From contig NZ_DLFW01000045.1 in assembly GCF_002482385.1 (NCBI RefSeq), forward strand, positions 112,411-176,410: a stretch of 64,000 nucleotides of DNA, in the 5' to 3' direction. Positions 53,094 through 61,124 of this stretch are shown here, piece by piece. The DNA comes from Dysgonomonas sp. UBA7710. Lineage in GTDB: Bacteria; Bacteroidota; Bacteroidia; Bacteroidales; Dysgonomonadaceae. Under the pieces are notes generated by a model. The model was not told the DNA's origin. It ran no database searches and was given only the letters and a program-made list of their open reading frames with translations. Position numbers and translations under genes: made by a program. Each line of letters starts with the position of its first letter. The stretch's first letter is position 1.

Positions 53094-53810
53094 TCAATCC
53101 GTTCTCGATGTATATCCCGGCGGCAGAAACGGATAGGGATTCGGCTTGGGCTTTTCTACGGGAGTGGCAGATGGTTGAGCGACAGGTAGCTGTTCCATAG
53201 CTTGCCCTTGCTCATTTTTCACTTTTCGTTCTTCACTTTTCACTTCCGGTTCTTCATTTTTCACTTTTTCCTCCTCCTTCAGTTCCTTGTTCACGGCCGC
53301 TAATATCTCCGGATTGAGCGAACCGCCCGAACGGAAGCCATTCTCTTTTAATATCATCAACTGACGCCTGGTTTCTTCGTCCTGCACTTCTATGACTAGC
53401 GGACAGCGTTCCGATGCCAGTAACCGGTCTTTGTCTTTCTTCCGCTCCTCGCGGTCGAGCACGTACTTTATAGCGCGGATGCTCGGCGGACAGAATTTCT
53501 TTTCCACCACACGACATTTTTCATAGTCTTCCACAGGATTCTTCTTGTCGGTGACATAGGTGATCTTTTCTTTCTTCTGCACATAGCCTTCCAGCAGTTG
53601 CTTCAAACCTATGCGTGCTGAGGCTATCATCACCTCTTCGCGATGGTCGATGGCTTCTTCTAGCGCTTCGCTGAACTCCGGTTTTGCCTTTTTCCATTCA
53701 TAGAATGTCTTGCGGCTGATTTTTAACGATTTGCATATTTCGGATATACTGCACAGATCCTGTTCTATCATCTCTACTATGTGCATGGCTAATTTGTTCG
53801 TGTATTTCAT
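53094..53810 (-). CDS. Orphan terminase-small-subunit-like HTH protein with repeat-derived tail
   Basis: A 238-residue cytoplasmic protein. Residues about 5-45 form a helix-turn-helix (ISEICKSLKISRKTFYEWKKAKPEF) like that of phBC6A51/terminase small subunits; about 50-130 continues with a charged, beta-containing region (IGLKQLLEGYVQKKEKITYVTD). The C-terminal quarter is disordered, with a Glu/Lys-rich repeat encoded by heptamer DNA (53202-53264) and a Pro-rich end. No other phage gene is visible within the window, so it is either a domesticated remnant or an independent DNA-binding protein. Function unknown. Confidence 0.7.
   Translation of the reverse strand: MKYTNKLAMHIVEMIEQDLCSISEICKSLKISRKTFYEWKKAKPEFSEALEEAIDHREEVMIASARIGLKQLLEGYVQKKEKITYVTDKKNPVEDYEKCRVVEKKFCPPSIRAIKYVLDREERKKDKDRLLASERCPLVIEVQDEETRRQLMILKENGFRSGGSLNPEILAAVNKELKEEEKVKNEEPEVKSEERKVKNEQGQAMEQLPVAQPSATPVEKPKPNPYPFLPPGYTSRTD
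53202..53264 (-). repeat. In-frame 21-bp repeat (3 x heptamer) inside the terminase-like gene
   Basis: On the coding strand GTGAAAA recurs at exact 21-bp intervals (plus-strand TTTTCAC at 53258, 53237 and 53216), with ATGAAGAAC/GTGAAGAAC between. The units encode VKNEEPE, VKSEERK and VKNEQGQ. The same heptamer fills the adjacent non-coding array at 53040-53070. Confidence 0.85.
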
Positions 53811-53937
53811 ACTGTAATTTTGTTTTTGTGATGGATTATTAAAATTTATATATTGTTATTTATTCATTGTAAATTATTAATTAACTTGCAATGGCTTTCT
53901 TATATAGATAAATTAAAACTAATATCATCACAACCCC

Positions 53938-54480
53938 GTGAAAGAATTTAAGTTTTGGGCAATCCCATATCCGATAAAGCAGATTCTTCTTATGGCTGCT
54001 CCCATCTGGATATTATATATTCCTGTCTTTTTCTGTCTCGGAATCGAGCATATCCATTACTTTATCTTTGGTACATGGGCATTAGCCATATGCTTTGTCC
54101 TCATCTTTGTAAGGCGCGTTAAGATATCCTTTACTCCGGCTAATGAAATAAATATTTTTTTTAACGGTAAGCTTAAGTATTCGGGGAGTCCTGTCAATCT
54201 GGAATATGTGCGGGGAGCAAATATCGCAGACGGGCGGTCTAATACCGTACTATACTTTTCCTTCAGTGACAAAAAGTTTATGTTTAATATATTGGAAAAT
54301 AGAAATTCATTTACTTCCGGTACTACTAAACAGGTTGAACTCTTGAGATATATGGTAACGGTATTCAACCTGAGAACAGAATATTATAAGGATAGTATGC
54401 AGGGCCGGATATTTACATATTGGAATCCTATATACAAAGAATCCCTTCGGCCGAAGGAATATAATAAAAGTGAGCGCTGA
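53938..54480 (+). CDS. Hypothetical membrane protein
   Basis: A 180-residue protein with a GTG start and two closely spaced membrane segments (about residues 13-35 and 40-58: ILLMAAPIWILYIPVFFCLG, YFIFGTWALAICFVLIFV). The rest is soluble and beta-rich (IFFNGKLKYSGSPVNLEYV, VLYFSFSDKKFMFNIL), reminiscent of bacterial PH-like domains, with a basic C-terminus. I do not recognise the family. It stands alone between the repeat region and rnpB. The ORF is convincing by composition and length but unproven. Confidence 0.55.
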   Translation: MKEFKFWAIPYPIKQILLMAAPIWILYIPVFFCLGIEHIHYFIFGTWALAICFVLIFVRRVKISFTPANEINIFFNGKLKYSGSPVNLEYVRGANIADGRSNTVLYFSFSDKKFMFNILENRNSFTSGTTKQVELLRYMVTVFNLRTEYYKDSMQGRIFTYWNPIYKESLRPKEYNKSER

Positions 54481-54560
54481 TATGGCAATGTAAGGGATAT
54501 CGGGAATATGGCTTATCAAAAACGAAATCTATAGTCTTCCGAATTGAAAAGTTAAAAAAA

Positions 54561-54918
54561 TACAGCAGGCCTGTAAGCCGGGTTCTGTTCCTCGCGTAAG
54601 CAAGGTGTCTGCCATTTATCTACGCCGGCCGTCACCGGCAGGCTCTAGCGACCTACCCCCCGGCATCGGGCGAGCAGCCCTACATGCGCCGGTATACATG
54701 GTCTTACAACTCGCAAGTGGTACGGCCCCGATACATTGCTGCACGGGCGGTGGGCTCTTACTCCGCCTTTTCACCCTTACCCCAAAGGGGCGGTTATTCT
54801 CTGTTACCTTCAACTCTGCCCTCACAAGCAGCTTCCCATTAAGAAGTACGATGCTCTGTGTTGCCCGGACTTTCCTCTTTCCGCCTTACGGCAGCCAGCG
54901 GCAAACCGGCCTACTGTA
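54561..54918 (-). ncRNA. rnpB: RNase P RNA (M1 RNA, bacterial type A)
   Basis: The ribozyme component of RNase P, which trims the 5' ends of tRNAs. On the minus strand the 5' part holds GAGGAAAGTCCGGGC (conserved region I), the middle GGGTAAGGGTGAAAAGG-like and GAGTAAGAGCCCACC elements, and the 3' part ACAGAACCCGGCTTACAGG (conserved region V). The P1 helix pairs TACAGTAGGCC (5' end) with GGCCTGCTGTA (3' end, one G-T), giving both ends. A T7 run follows at 54560-54554. ORFs overlapping this RNA are not genes. Confidence 0.95.
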
Positions 54919-54926
54919 TTAGGGTA

Positions 54927-54934
54927 CAAAGATA
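54927..54934 (-). promoter_or_regulatory. -7 box of rnpB
   Basis: TATCTTTG on the minus strand, exact TAnnTTTG, placing the transcription start about 7 bp downstream at the P1 5' end. Confidence 0.75.
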
Positions 54935-55349
54935 GGCGTTTTATTTGTGATGCCATATATTTAGACAGTTACTTAAATACTGAAAAATATTTTATACTAC
55001 AGAATCTCTACAGATTCGTTATATATATTTGTTAAAGAAGCCGGATACAAATAGTATTTATTTTATAAAGATAAGATGTGGGAGGAATGGTTATCATTCA
55101 TACTATGAGAGTTTGGTTTTTGACCATAAGGGAAGTCTGATAAAAGGATGATGCAACTATTTTTTTCCATGGGAATGCCTGTACATTATTTGTGCAGGCA
55201 TTCTGTTTAGAGATAAATTAAAATATAATTTAGTAGATTTGTAATTCTAAGAGCCTGTTTATTATTGAGGTAGGTGAAACAGCAATAATTAGCTATGGTT
55301 CGATAGTATGTCATTAAATTCTATCTGCTACTTAAATATCGATAACCGG
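54935..55349. other. Gene-free stretch between rnpB and the two-component pair
   Basis: AT-rich and without a convincing protein gene. It contains an orphan terminator-like hairpin at 55173-55203 (listed separately) preceded by an unassigned 100-bp stretch with only tiny ORFs (for example an 11-codon ORF at about 55107). Confidence 0.45.
55173..55203 (+). terminator. Orphan hairpin, possible terminator of a small RNA
   Basis: GAATGCCTGTAC (55173-55184) pairs with GTGCAGGCATTC (55192-55203), a 12-bp stem with one G-T pair and loop ATTATTT, followed by TGTTT. No gene precedes it on the plus strand. Confidence 0.5.
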
Positions 55350-56030
55350 ATGAACCTGTTAATAATAGAAGATGAAATAGACCTACTGGAGTCGATTACC
55401 GAATTTCTCGTATCGGAATCTTTCTCGGTCGAATCCGTGACTACTTACGCTCTGGCTGAGGAAAAGGTGGGGCTATATGATTATGACTGTGTGGTAGTGG
55501 ATATAAACCTGCCCGGCGGAAGCGGACTGGATATTATACGCAAACTGAAAAGTAAGAATAAAGATGCGGGTGTTATTATCATTTCCGCAAAAAATTCTTT
55601 GGACGATAAACTGACAGGACTGGATATCGGAGCCGATGATTATCTGACAAAGCCTTTTCACCTGTCGGAGCTGAATGCGCGTATCAAGTCCATTATTCGT
55701 CGCAGAGGATTTAAAGGGAGCAATGAAAAGAGATTCAATGAGCTGACCGTTCAGTTCGACAACCGCCGACTCTTTGCGAATGAGAAAGAAGTAGCGCTTA
55801 CCCGAAAAGAATATGATTTGCTTCTGTACTTTATAATGAATGAGGATAAGGTATTGAGTAAAGAAGATATAGCCGAACACTTGTGGGGCGATGATATGAG
55901 CCTGACTGCCGACTCGTTCGATTTTATATACAATCATATCAAGAACCTGAGAAAGAAACTGATCGACAACGGATGTAAAGATTATATAAAGACGGTTTAC
56001 GGTATCGGATATAAATTCTCGAAAGAATGA
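55350..56030 (+). CDS. OmpR/RprY-type response regulator
   Basis: A 226-residue regulator: receiver domain (MNLLIIEDEIDLLES, phospho-acceptor Asp51 in VVDINLPGG, Lys in YLTKPFHLSEL) and a winged-helix DNA-binding domain (about residues 130-225, LTRKEYDLLLYFI, GIGYKF at the end). The start is taken at ATG 55350 because the receiver fold begins there; an ATG 14 codons upstream is in frame but adds an unusual tail. It overlaps the sensor kinase gene by 4 bp (ATGA), so the pair is translationally coupled. Confidence 0.92.
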   Translation: MNLLIIEDEIDLLESITEFLVSESFSVESVTTYALAEEKVGLYDYDCVVVDINLPGGSGLDIIRKLKSKNKDAGVIIISAKNSLDDKLTGLDIGADDYLTKPFHLSELNARIKSIIRRRGFKGSNEKRFNELTVQFDNRRLFANEKEVALTRKEYDLLLYFIMNEDKVLSKEDIAEHLWGDDMSLTADSFDFIYNHIKNLRKKLIDNGCKDYIKTVYGIGYKFSKE

Positions 56031-57304
56031 CTCTAATAAAATTGATACGGAAATATCTCTTTATCTCCATACTTATAGTACTGGTTATAGGGGCCGTGTC
56101 CCATTTCTTTATCTTCCGCTTTTTTATTCATTACTCCAGCGACCAGATGCTGAACGATCAAAAGAAAAGGATAGAGCAGTTTGTCTCCCGGAACGATACA
56201 TTGCCTCTGGCGGCGACACTCGTCCTTAAACCGGCCAGAATAGAAGAGAAACGGATTGCAGATCCTGACATATTCCCAAAGAAAGTTTTCAAAGATACAA
56301 TTATGTACAGCGAGGAGACGGGTACATTCACTCCTTACCGCCAACTCTATTTCACAGTTTCGTACAAGGATGAACATCACCTTATCAATATCAACCAGCC
56401 GACAATGATATCGAACGATTTGTTCTATGCGATCGTATCATCACTTTTGATATTGTTTATCCTGCTTATATTATTTACATATGTGGTAGAACACTTGCTG
56501 AAAAGAAATATATGGAAACCGCTCAATGCCAATCTCCGGAAACTCCGCGAATATGATCTGAAAGCCAATACTGTTCTCGAACTAAAGAATCCGGGTATCA
56601 AGGAATTTGACGAAATCAATGATGTTATCATGCGGATGGTGGGCAAGATCAATGCAGATTACGAAAATTCCCGCATCTTTACAGAGGACGCTTCGCATGA
56701 AATGCAAACACCTCTGTCTATCATAAAATCGAAGCTGGATTTATTGATGCAGAATTCCGGTTTGATGGAAAACGAAGAACAGGCCAAGTCCGTAAGAGCT
56801 ATATCGAGGGCTGTATCCCGTTTATCGAAATTAAATAAATCCCTTCTGCTGATTACCAAAATAAATAACAATCAGTATGAGGGAAAGAAAGAAGTGGACA
56901 TGAAGAAACAGCTTTCTATCTACCTCACCGATTTGGAAGAATTGTTCGAAGCGAAGAACCTTTTTGTCGCCACCCGGATAGAGGCTTGCACACTCCTTAT
57001 GAACCCTGCATTGGCGGAAATATTATTATCGAACCTGCTGAGCAATGCCGTGAGGCATAATATCACAGATGGACGGATAGATATACACCTTGCCCAATCG
57101 CGACTGGTAATAAGTAATAGTTGCGCACGGAGGGATATATCCGCTAATCTGTTCAACAGGATGGCTTTTCATCACAAATCTGAGGATTCATCGGGTCTTG
57201 GACTTAATATTGTGAAATCTATTTGTGACAAGAATAACTTTGGAGCCCGATATGATTATACAGAAGAAAATACTTTTCGTATAGAAATTACTTTTGGTAT
57301 TTAA
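56027..57304 (+). CDS. Sensor histidine kinase
   Basis: A 425-residue inner-membrane kinase with two membrane segments (about 9-32 and 130-155), a roughly 95-residue periplasmic sensor part between them, a HAMP-like linker, the H-box SHEMQTPLSIIKSKLDLL with His224, the N-box NLLSNAVRHN and the G-box SSGLGLNIVKSI. The signal is unknown. Works with the response regulator encoded immediately upstream. Confidence 0.93.
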   Translation: MTLIKLIRKYLFISILIVLVIGAVSHFFIFRFFIHYSSDQMLNDQKKRIEQFVSRNDTLPLAATLVLKPARIEEKRIADPDIFPKKVFKDTIMYSEETGTFTPYRQLYFTVSYKDEHHLININQPTMISNDLFYAIVSSLLILFILLILFTYVVEHLLKRNIWKPLNANLRKLREYDLKANTVLELKNPGIKEFDEINDVIMRMVGKINADYENSRIFTEDASHEMQTPLSIIKSKLDLLMQNSGLMENEEQAKSVRAISRAVSRLSKLNKSLLLITKINNNQYEGKKEVDMKKQLSIYLTDLEELFEAKNLFVATRIEACTLLMNPALAEILLSNLLSNAVRHNITDGRIDIHLAQSRLVISNSCARRDISANLFNRMAFHHKSEDSSGLGLNIVKSICDKNNFGARYDYTEENTFRIEITFGI

Positions 57305-57334
57305 TGAATATACAACATTGCTTATATTAATTGC

Positions 57335-58171
57335 CTAAATACCAATCATAACACCTATAGTATATGTTTTCAGATCAGGCCCTTTATCTTTGCTGAACAT
57401 AGAGAATGGAGCATAATAGCCATAAACACCTACATTATTTATCCCTACCTGGAGCCTGAATCTCATATCTACAGGGCGGATATTCAGGTCCTGTCCCATA
57501 CTTACCTTATGTGTACCTTCATCATCTTTGAATTTTACCTGCGATTTGGAATAATATTTTAAGAAACCTACTACACCTCCCGATATATGAAAATCAGAAG
57601 TTTGGTATTCTAATAAGAGAGGGATGGTAACATAATAAGCGATCAATTGAGTCGCTTTATAATTAACACCTTCCGGTGCAGGCTCAAAAACTGTGATTCC
57701 ATTCCTTTTGGTGAGTGCGGAATTATCATCAAAATGATAACGTGACCATTCGCTCCCGATACCGCTAACCAATAGCCAATTGGAGTTTTTTATCTGTTTA
57801 TGGAAATCAACTAAATTTACAGTAAAGTTGTGCGATGTACTCATTTTCAGTCTGCCGTTGGGGATATCGTCATAATTCATAAAACCCATCCCTATACCGG
57901 TCCAGTGCGGACTAAGGTGTTTTTTCTTTTTCCACGAAAAGATGAAATTGTAAGACGACCCGTCGTACATCACCGAACTTTCGGGTTCGACGACTGTCGG
58001 TATTATCTTTTCCGTTTCGGTACGGGTTGTGGTCACCAGTCCGGTAACGGTATCTGTAACGGTTTCGGTTACCACCGTTCTGATGATTGTATCTTGCGGT
58101 TGATTTATATCGTCGGCAAATACAGATATTGTAAATAGGGATAATGCAAGTATAATTATAAGTTGTTTCAT
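57335..58171 (-). CDS. Outer-membrane beta-barrel protein of a sigma-factor cluster
   Basis: A 278-residue protein with a signal peptide (residues 1-19, ending SVFA), a Thr/Val-rich linker (TVVTETVTDTVTGLVTTTRTETEK, about 30-55) and a beta-barrel from about residue 65 (HWTGIGMGFMNYDD ... TYTIGVMIGI at the C-terminus). It resembles PorT-like opacity barrels. It lies 104 bp after the DUF4252-like gene on the same strand, so it may be the last member of the sigma/anti-sigma operon and a target of that sigma factor. Function unknown. Confidence 0.65.
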   Translation of the reverse strand: MKQLIIILALSLFTISVFADDINQPQDTIIRTVVTETVTDTVTGLVTTTRTETEKIIPTVVEPESSVMYDGSSYNFIFSWKKKKHLSPHWTGIGMGFMNYDDIPNGRLKMSTSHNFTVNLVDFHKQIKNSNWLLVSGIGSEWSRYHFDDNSALTKRNGITVFEPAPEGVNYKATQLIAYYVTIPLLLEYQTSDFHISGGVVGFLKYYSKSQVKFKDDEGTHKVSMGQDLNIRPVDMRFRLQVGINNVGVYGYYAPFSMFSKDKGPDLKTYTIGVMIGI

Positions 58172-58252
58172 AATATAAGTAATTGAATGTATTTAATGAT
58201 ATATTTTTAATGCATAATTGGTTTTGGTTCTTATACTTACCAAAGTGATAAA

Positions 58253-58267
58253 AAGGTCTGCGACCTT
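58253..58267. repeat. GGTCTGCGACC palindromic repeat, copy 1
   Basis: AAGGTCTGCGACCTT, a 6-bp stem with a 3-nt loop, in the gap after the DUF4252-like gene. Its exact reverse complement core is found at 59706-59718 before the sigma gene. Confidence 0.6.
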
Positions 58268-58275
58268 ATTGGGTT

Positions 58276-58758
58276 TTATTGTAATTTGATACGTTTGTTA
58301 TTGACATAAATAAAGAGGTCTTTCAGCTTTTTCAATTCGGCATCCAGATGCCCCGACGGGAAATTGCCATTGAGATAAACGAGGGTGATTTTCCTGCCTT
58401 TATTCTTATACAGGATAAATTCATTATTATTCGTTTTATCTTTTCCCAGATAATAGGACCCCGATTCTATTACGCCGTCTTTCTTCACTTCCGAAATAGT
58501 GAGTTTTCCCCGGATATCGTCTTTCAGTGCTTCTGCTATATCCATCCTGTTCTGGGTGGTCTCGTCCAGAATAAGACTTTTGTAGGAAGTGATGTTGCTT
58601 CCCTGTGAAAGTACATCGGACGACAATTGCAGCAATACTGAACCTTCACGTTTACCATATTTGTCGAATATGTCTTTAATTTTCAGACCGTCCTGAGCCG
58701 AAGCCGTGATTGTGACTGTCAGCAGCATGAGGGTTAATATAAATATTCCATGTTTCAT
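58276..58758 (-). CDS. Small secreted DUF4252/DUF6108-like protein
   Basis: A 160-residue protein with a signal peptide (residues 1-21, ending ASAQ). The mature part starts DGLKIKDIFDKYGKREGSVLLQLS and alternates helix and strand, resembling small periplasmic proteins (DUF4252, DUF6108) that accompany ECF sigma factors in Bacteroides; the choice between these is from memory and uncertain. It follows the anti-sigma-like gene by 11 bp. Function unknown. Confidence 0.65.
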   Translation of the reverse strand: MKHGIFILTLMLLTVTITASAQDGLKIKDIFDKYGKREGSVLLQLSSDVLSQGSNITSYKSLILDETTQNRMDIAEALKDDIRGKLTISEVKKDGVIESGSYYLGKDKTNNNEFILYKNKGRKITLVYLNGNFPSGHLDAELKKLKDLFIYVNNKRIKLQ

Positions 58759-58769
58759 AATCAGTTGTT

Positions 58770-59210
58770 TTATTCTGTGAAAGAATCCAGTATTCCTATC
58801 TGCGAATCGATGACATCGGCATCCACCTCCGATACATTCTCTATCGATATCAGCGCTTCTGAATTGATTGTTTGCATATTCGTTATTTTCTTACCGTCGA
58901 TATACAGCATCGATTTGGCTGCTTCGTTTTCCATACCGGTATGGACTGATTTTATGGTAAGAAGTATCAGTATGCTTGCGGCTATGCTTACCCATGCATA
59001 TACAGGTATTTTCTTTTTCTTCCTTTCAATACCGGCTTCTTTCCGTTCCTCTGAAAAGAAATTGAACATGGGGGCATACATTTTGTGCCGCTCTTCAATC
59101 TCCGGTTGCCGGAAATATTGCCGAAGTATCTTTTCTTCTCCGAGAGATGTTTCTCCGTCGAAGTATTTTTCTAATATTTTATCAATATCATTCATCATAT
59201 TGCATGTCAT
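58770..59210 (-). CDS. Membrane-anchored anti-sigma-like protein
   Basis: A 146-residue single-pass protein: cytoplasmic N-terminal helical part (LEKYFDGETSLGEEKILRQYF), one membrane segment at about residues 70-88 (VYAWVSIAASILILLTI) and a short periplasmic domain. It overlaps the ECF sigma gene by 4 bp (ATGA), the normal arrangement for a sigma/anti-sigma pair. No zinc-binding HxxxCxxC motif is present. An alternative start at MNDIDKI five codons later is possible. Anti-sigma role is inferred from place and topology. Confidence 0.72.
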   Translation of the reverse strand: MTCNMMNDIDKILEKYFDGETSLGEEKILRQYFRQPEIEERHKMYAPMFNFFSEERKEAGIERKKKKIPVYAWVSIAASILILLTIKSVHTGMENEAAKSMLYIDGKKITNMQTINSEALISIENVSEVDADVIDSQIGILDSFTE

Positions 59211-59701
59211 TTATTGATACTTAAAAATTTATCCCGGACCGTCTTCCGTGCTCTGGAGAGGTTGACTCTTACTGTGGCGGCCCCGGCTCCCATAATTTCC
59301 GCTATTTCGTCCAATTCATAACCTTCCACATCGCGCATCAGCATTATTCTTCGCTGGGTTTCGGGCAACGTGTCTATAATTTTTCGTATGACAGTCACAC
59401 TATCGTTTTGCTCGGTATATGTATATGGAGTAACGGCGGTAGTGCTCACAGCCACATTGTCGATGGCGATATCGTGGTTTTCGCTCCTCAGTCTGTCGAT
59501 ACATATATTCTTCAATGTCTGCATTGCAAATCCTCCGATGTTGGGATGTGTATTGAGCTGACTACGCACATTCCATAGCCTCAGGAATGTTTCCTGAACG
59601 GCATCTTCCGCGTCAATATCATTCCTCAGTATACCTTTTGCAAAAATCTGCAGTTTTTCACGTAAGGGTATCACTGTCGATTTAAATCTCTCTAATTCCA
59701 T
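59207..59701 (-). CDS. ECF-type RNA polymerase sigma factor
   Basis: A 164-residue sigma-70 family factor. Region 2 includes DAEDAVQETFLRLWNVRSQL (-10 recognition) and region 4 the HTH ELDEIAEIMGAGAATVRVNLSRARKTVR (-35 recognition). It heads a cluster sigma - anti-sigma - secreted small protein - outer-membrane protein. A GTTAC-N16-CGTTATC motif lies 34 bp upstream, which suggests self-activation. Confidence 0.9.
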   Translation of the reverse strand: MELERFKSTVIPLREKLQIFAKGILRNDIDAEDAVQETFLRLWNVRSQLNTHPNIGGFAMQTLKNICIDRLRSENHDIAIDNVAVSTTAVTPYTYTEQNDSVTVIRKIIDTLPETQRRIMLMRDVEGYELDEIAEIMGAGAATVRVNLSRARKTVRDKFLSINK

Positions 59702-59705
59702 TTTA

Positions 59706-59718
59706 AGGTCGCAGACCT
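59706..59718. repeat. GGTCGCAGACC palindromic repeat, copy 2
   Basis: AGGTCGCAGACCT, 5-bp stem with 3-nt loop, 5 bp upstream of the sigma gene. It is the reverse complement of the repeat at 58253-58267. A partial third copy (GCAGACCTGCG) lies near 61918. Confidence 0.6.
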
Positions 59719-59734
59719 ATTTGTTATTTATATA

Positions 59735-59762
59735 GATAACGCAGGTCTTCAAAATTTGTAAC
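59735..59762 (-). promoter_or_regulatory. Likely ECF promoter of the sigma/anti-sigma operon
   Basis: On the minus strand GTTAC (59762-59758), 16-bp spacer, CGTTATC (59741-59735), followed by TATATAAATAAC. It has the layout of GTAAC-N16-CGTC promoters seen at 7076 and 7781 but differs in sequence, so it may belong to this sigma factor itself. Confidence 0.45.
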
Positions 59763-59931
59763 ATCGGATATAATCTTTTTTTATAAAAATAGTAAAGTCT
59801 TATGTAGATTGCGGTATCGGTGTGTTTATTTTTTACGGATATCTGTTTCGGGCGAAAGATGTATATAACGATAAAAGGAATGAGATGGAGGTAGCCGTAA
59901 ATAAAAGGATGGAAAAAACAAAGCTCGATTG

Positions 59932-60498
59932 TTAGCTGTAAAGTAGCTCGTCATACAGGTCTTTTAATCGCTCGCGCAGATGCAACACTGCATAGCGTTT
60001 GCGCGAGATAAGCGTATTGACTCCTATACCGGTCGCTTCGGATATTTCTTTGAAAGAATAGCCTTCCAACTCTGTCAGTTCGAATACTTCGCGCTGCTCT
60101 TCCGGTAATTCGGCCAGTGCCGCTTCCAGTTCTACCCAAACCAGAGAGCGTAAATATTCCGTCTCGGGAGATGAATCTTCATCGAGTAATAGCCCTGTAA
60201 CTTCGGCAAGGAAAAGTTCCTCACCGTTGTCGGAGACAACAGTCTTCATTTCCTCTTCCCTGTGTTTGCGGCTACGGTCTATTATCTGGTTATTGGCAAC
60301 CGAATAGAGCCATGCCGAAACCTGTTCGATAGGCTTTTCTATCAGGTCTATCTTCGAAAGCTGGTAGAAGACATTCTGCAAGATATCTTCCCCGTCTTCT
60401 TTAGAGAATACCCGTTTGGAGATATAATTCCTGAGTTGTGTCCGGTATTTTTTGAAAATACCCGAAGCATCCTGCTCTTGCGGCAAATCTGTTGTCAT
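59932..60498 (-). CDS. ECF-type RNA polymerase sigma factor (second)
   Basis: A 188-residue sigma factor with region 2 (EDGEDILQNVFYQLSKIDLIEKP) and region 4 HTH (YSFKEISEATGIGVNTLISRKRYAVLHLRERL), separated by a longer acidic linker (LLLDEDSSPETEYL). It is the last gene of a three-gene unit after a ferredoxin-like and a His-rich membrane protein, with a 6-bp gap to the latter, which could act as its regulator. No classical anti-sigma gene follows. Confidence 0.9.
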   Translation of the reverse strand: MTTDLPQEQDASGIFKKYRTQLRNYISKRVFSKEDGEDILQNVFYQLSKIDLIEKPIEQVSAWLYSVANNQIIDRSRKHREEEMKTVVSDNGEELFLAEVTGLLLDEDSSPETEYLRSLVWVELEAALAELPEEQREVFELTELEGYSFKEISEATGIGVNTLISRKRYAVLHLRERLKDLYDELLYS

Positions 60499-60504
60499 AT
60501 TTGC

Positions 60505-60888
60505 TTATTCAGGCTTATTGCCGGGTTGGGAATTTTCTCTGTTTTCTTTGAATTGTTCTCCGAAGGAATGTGCAGCTCTCATATGTTCACGGATATAGTC
60601 ACGGCGTTCGTCCCGCGACATGCCTTTCATACGTTCTCTCAGGTCGTGAAAGTGACGATGGTCATGATGGCCCCGCCCTCTGAAAAAATGGCCTTTTCCA
60701 AACCGTCCGAATCCTCCGAGCAACAGGCGGCACAATATCATCAAGCCTGCGGCCTGCCAGTAATTTATTGTGGTCCAGCCTATGATGGACGGGATCAATG
60801 CATTCCAGAGTAACATGACTATGGCTATGGACGCGGCAAACACCGCTATAAATATCAATATACCTAAAAACTTCTTTTTCTTATTCAT
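60505..60888 (-). CDS. His-rich small membrane protein upstream of a sigma factor
   Basis: A 127-residue protein with two membrane segments (about residues 6-28 and 38-58) and a soluble tail carrying a histidine cluster (HHDHRHFHDLRERMKGMSRDERRDYIREHM). The tail is a likely metal-binding site and resembles part of the Spy/CpxP-like metal-sensor peptides. The start is at MNKKKKFLG, giving a 14-bp gap from the ferredoxin-like gene; an upstream in-frame ATG would overlap it. Could sense metal or envelope stress for the downstream sigma factor. This is inference. Confidence 0.65.
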   Translation of the reverse strand: MNKKKKFLGILIFIAVFAASIAIVMLLWNALIPSIIGWTTINYWQAAGLMILCRLLLGGFGRFGKGHFFRGRGHHDHRHFHDLRERMKGMSRDERRDYIREHMRAAHSFGEQFKENRENSQPGNKPE

Positions 60889-60902
60889 CTTATTTTCTTT
60901 TA

Positions 60903-61124
60903 TTATGCTGTTATTAATTCTATTGCATCCGAAGGGCATACAAGCTCACACTTTCCGCATCCGGCACATCTTTCGGGATATTCCACTGTCGCATAACTGC
61001 GTCCGTCTTTGTATGTCATGCCGATAACTTTACGGCGGCATTTTTCCACACACTTTTCGCAGCCGGTGCATTTTCGTTCGAATATTTGTAAAGATATGAC
61101 TTCACGGCTTCTTCTGTTAAACAT
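60903..61124 (-). CDS. Small 2x[4Fe-4S] ferredoxin-like protein
   Basis: A 73-residue protein with two four-cysteine clusters, CTGCEKCVEKC and CAGCGKCELVCPSDA, each binding a [4Fe-4S] centre. It is cytoplasmic and probably an electron carrier. The start is set at MFNRRSREV; an ATG 16 codons upstream (61172) lies only about 6 bp after a possible transcription start and is unlikely. First gene of the unit ferredoxin - His-rich membrane protein - sigma factor. Confidence 0.8.
   Translation of the reverse strand: MFNRRSREVISLQIFERKCTGCEKCVEKCRRKVIGMTYKDGRSYATVEYPERCAGCGKCELVCPSDAIELITA

Noticed and set aside
53094..53810. Prophage
   Set aside because: Only the terminase-small-subunit-like gene is present; no large terminase, portal, capsid, integrase or att-like repeats were seen nearby.
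54605..55035. Three ORFs of 69-105 codons over the rnpB region
   Set aside because: They overlap the conserved RNase P RNA, including its P1 helix and catalytic core, on either strand.
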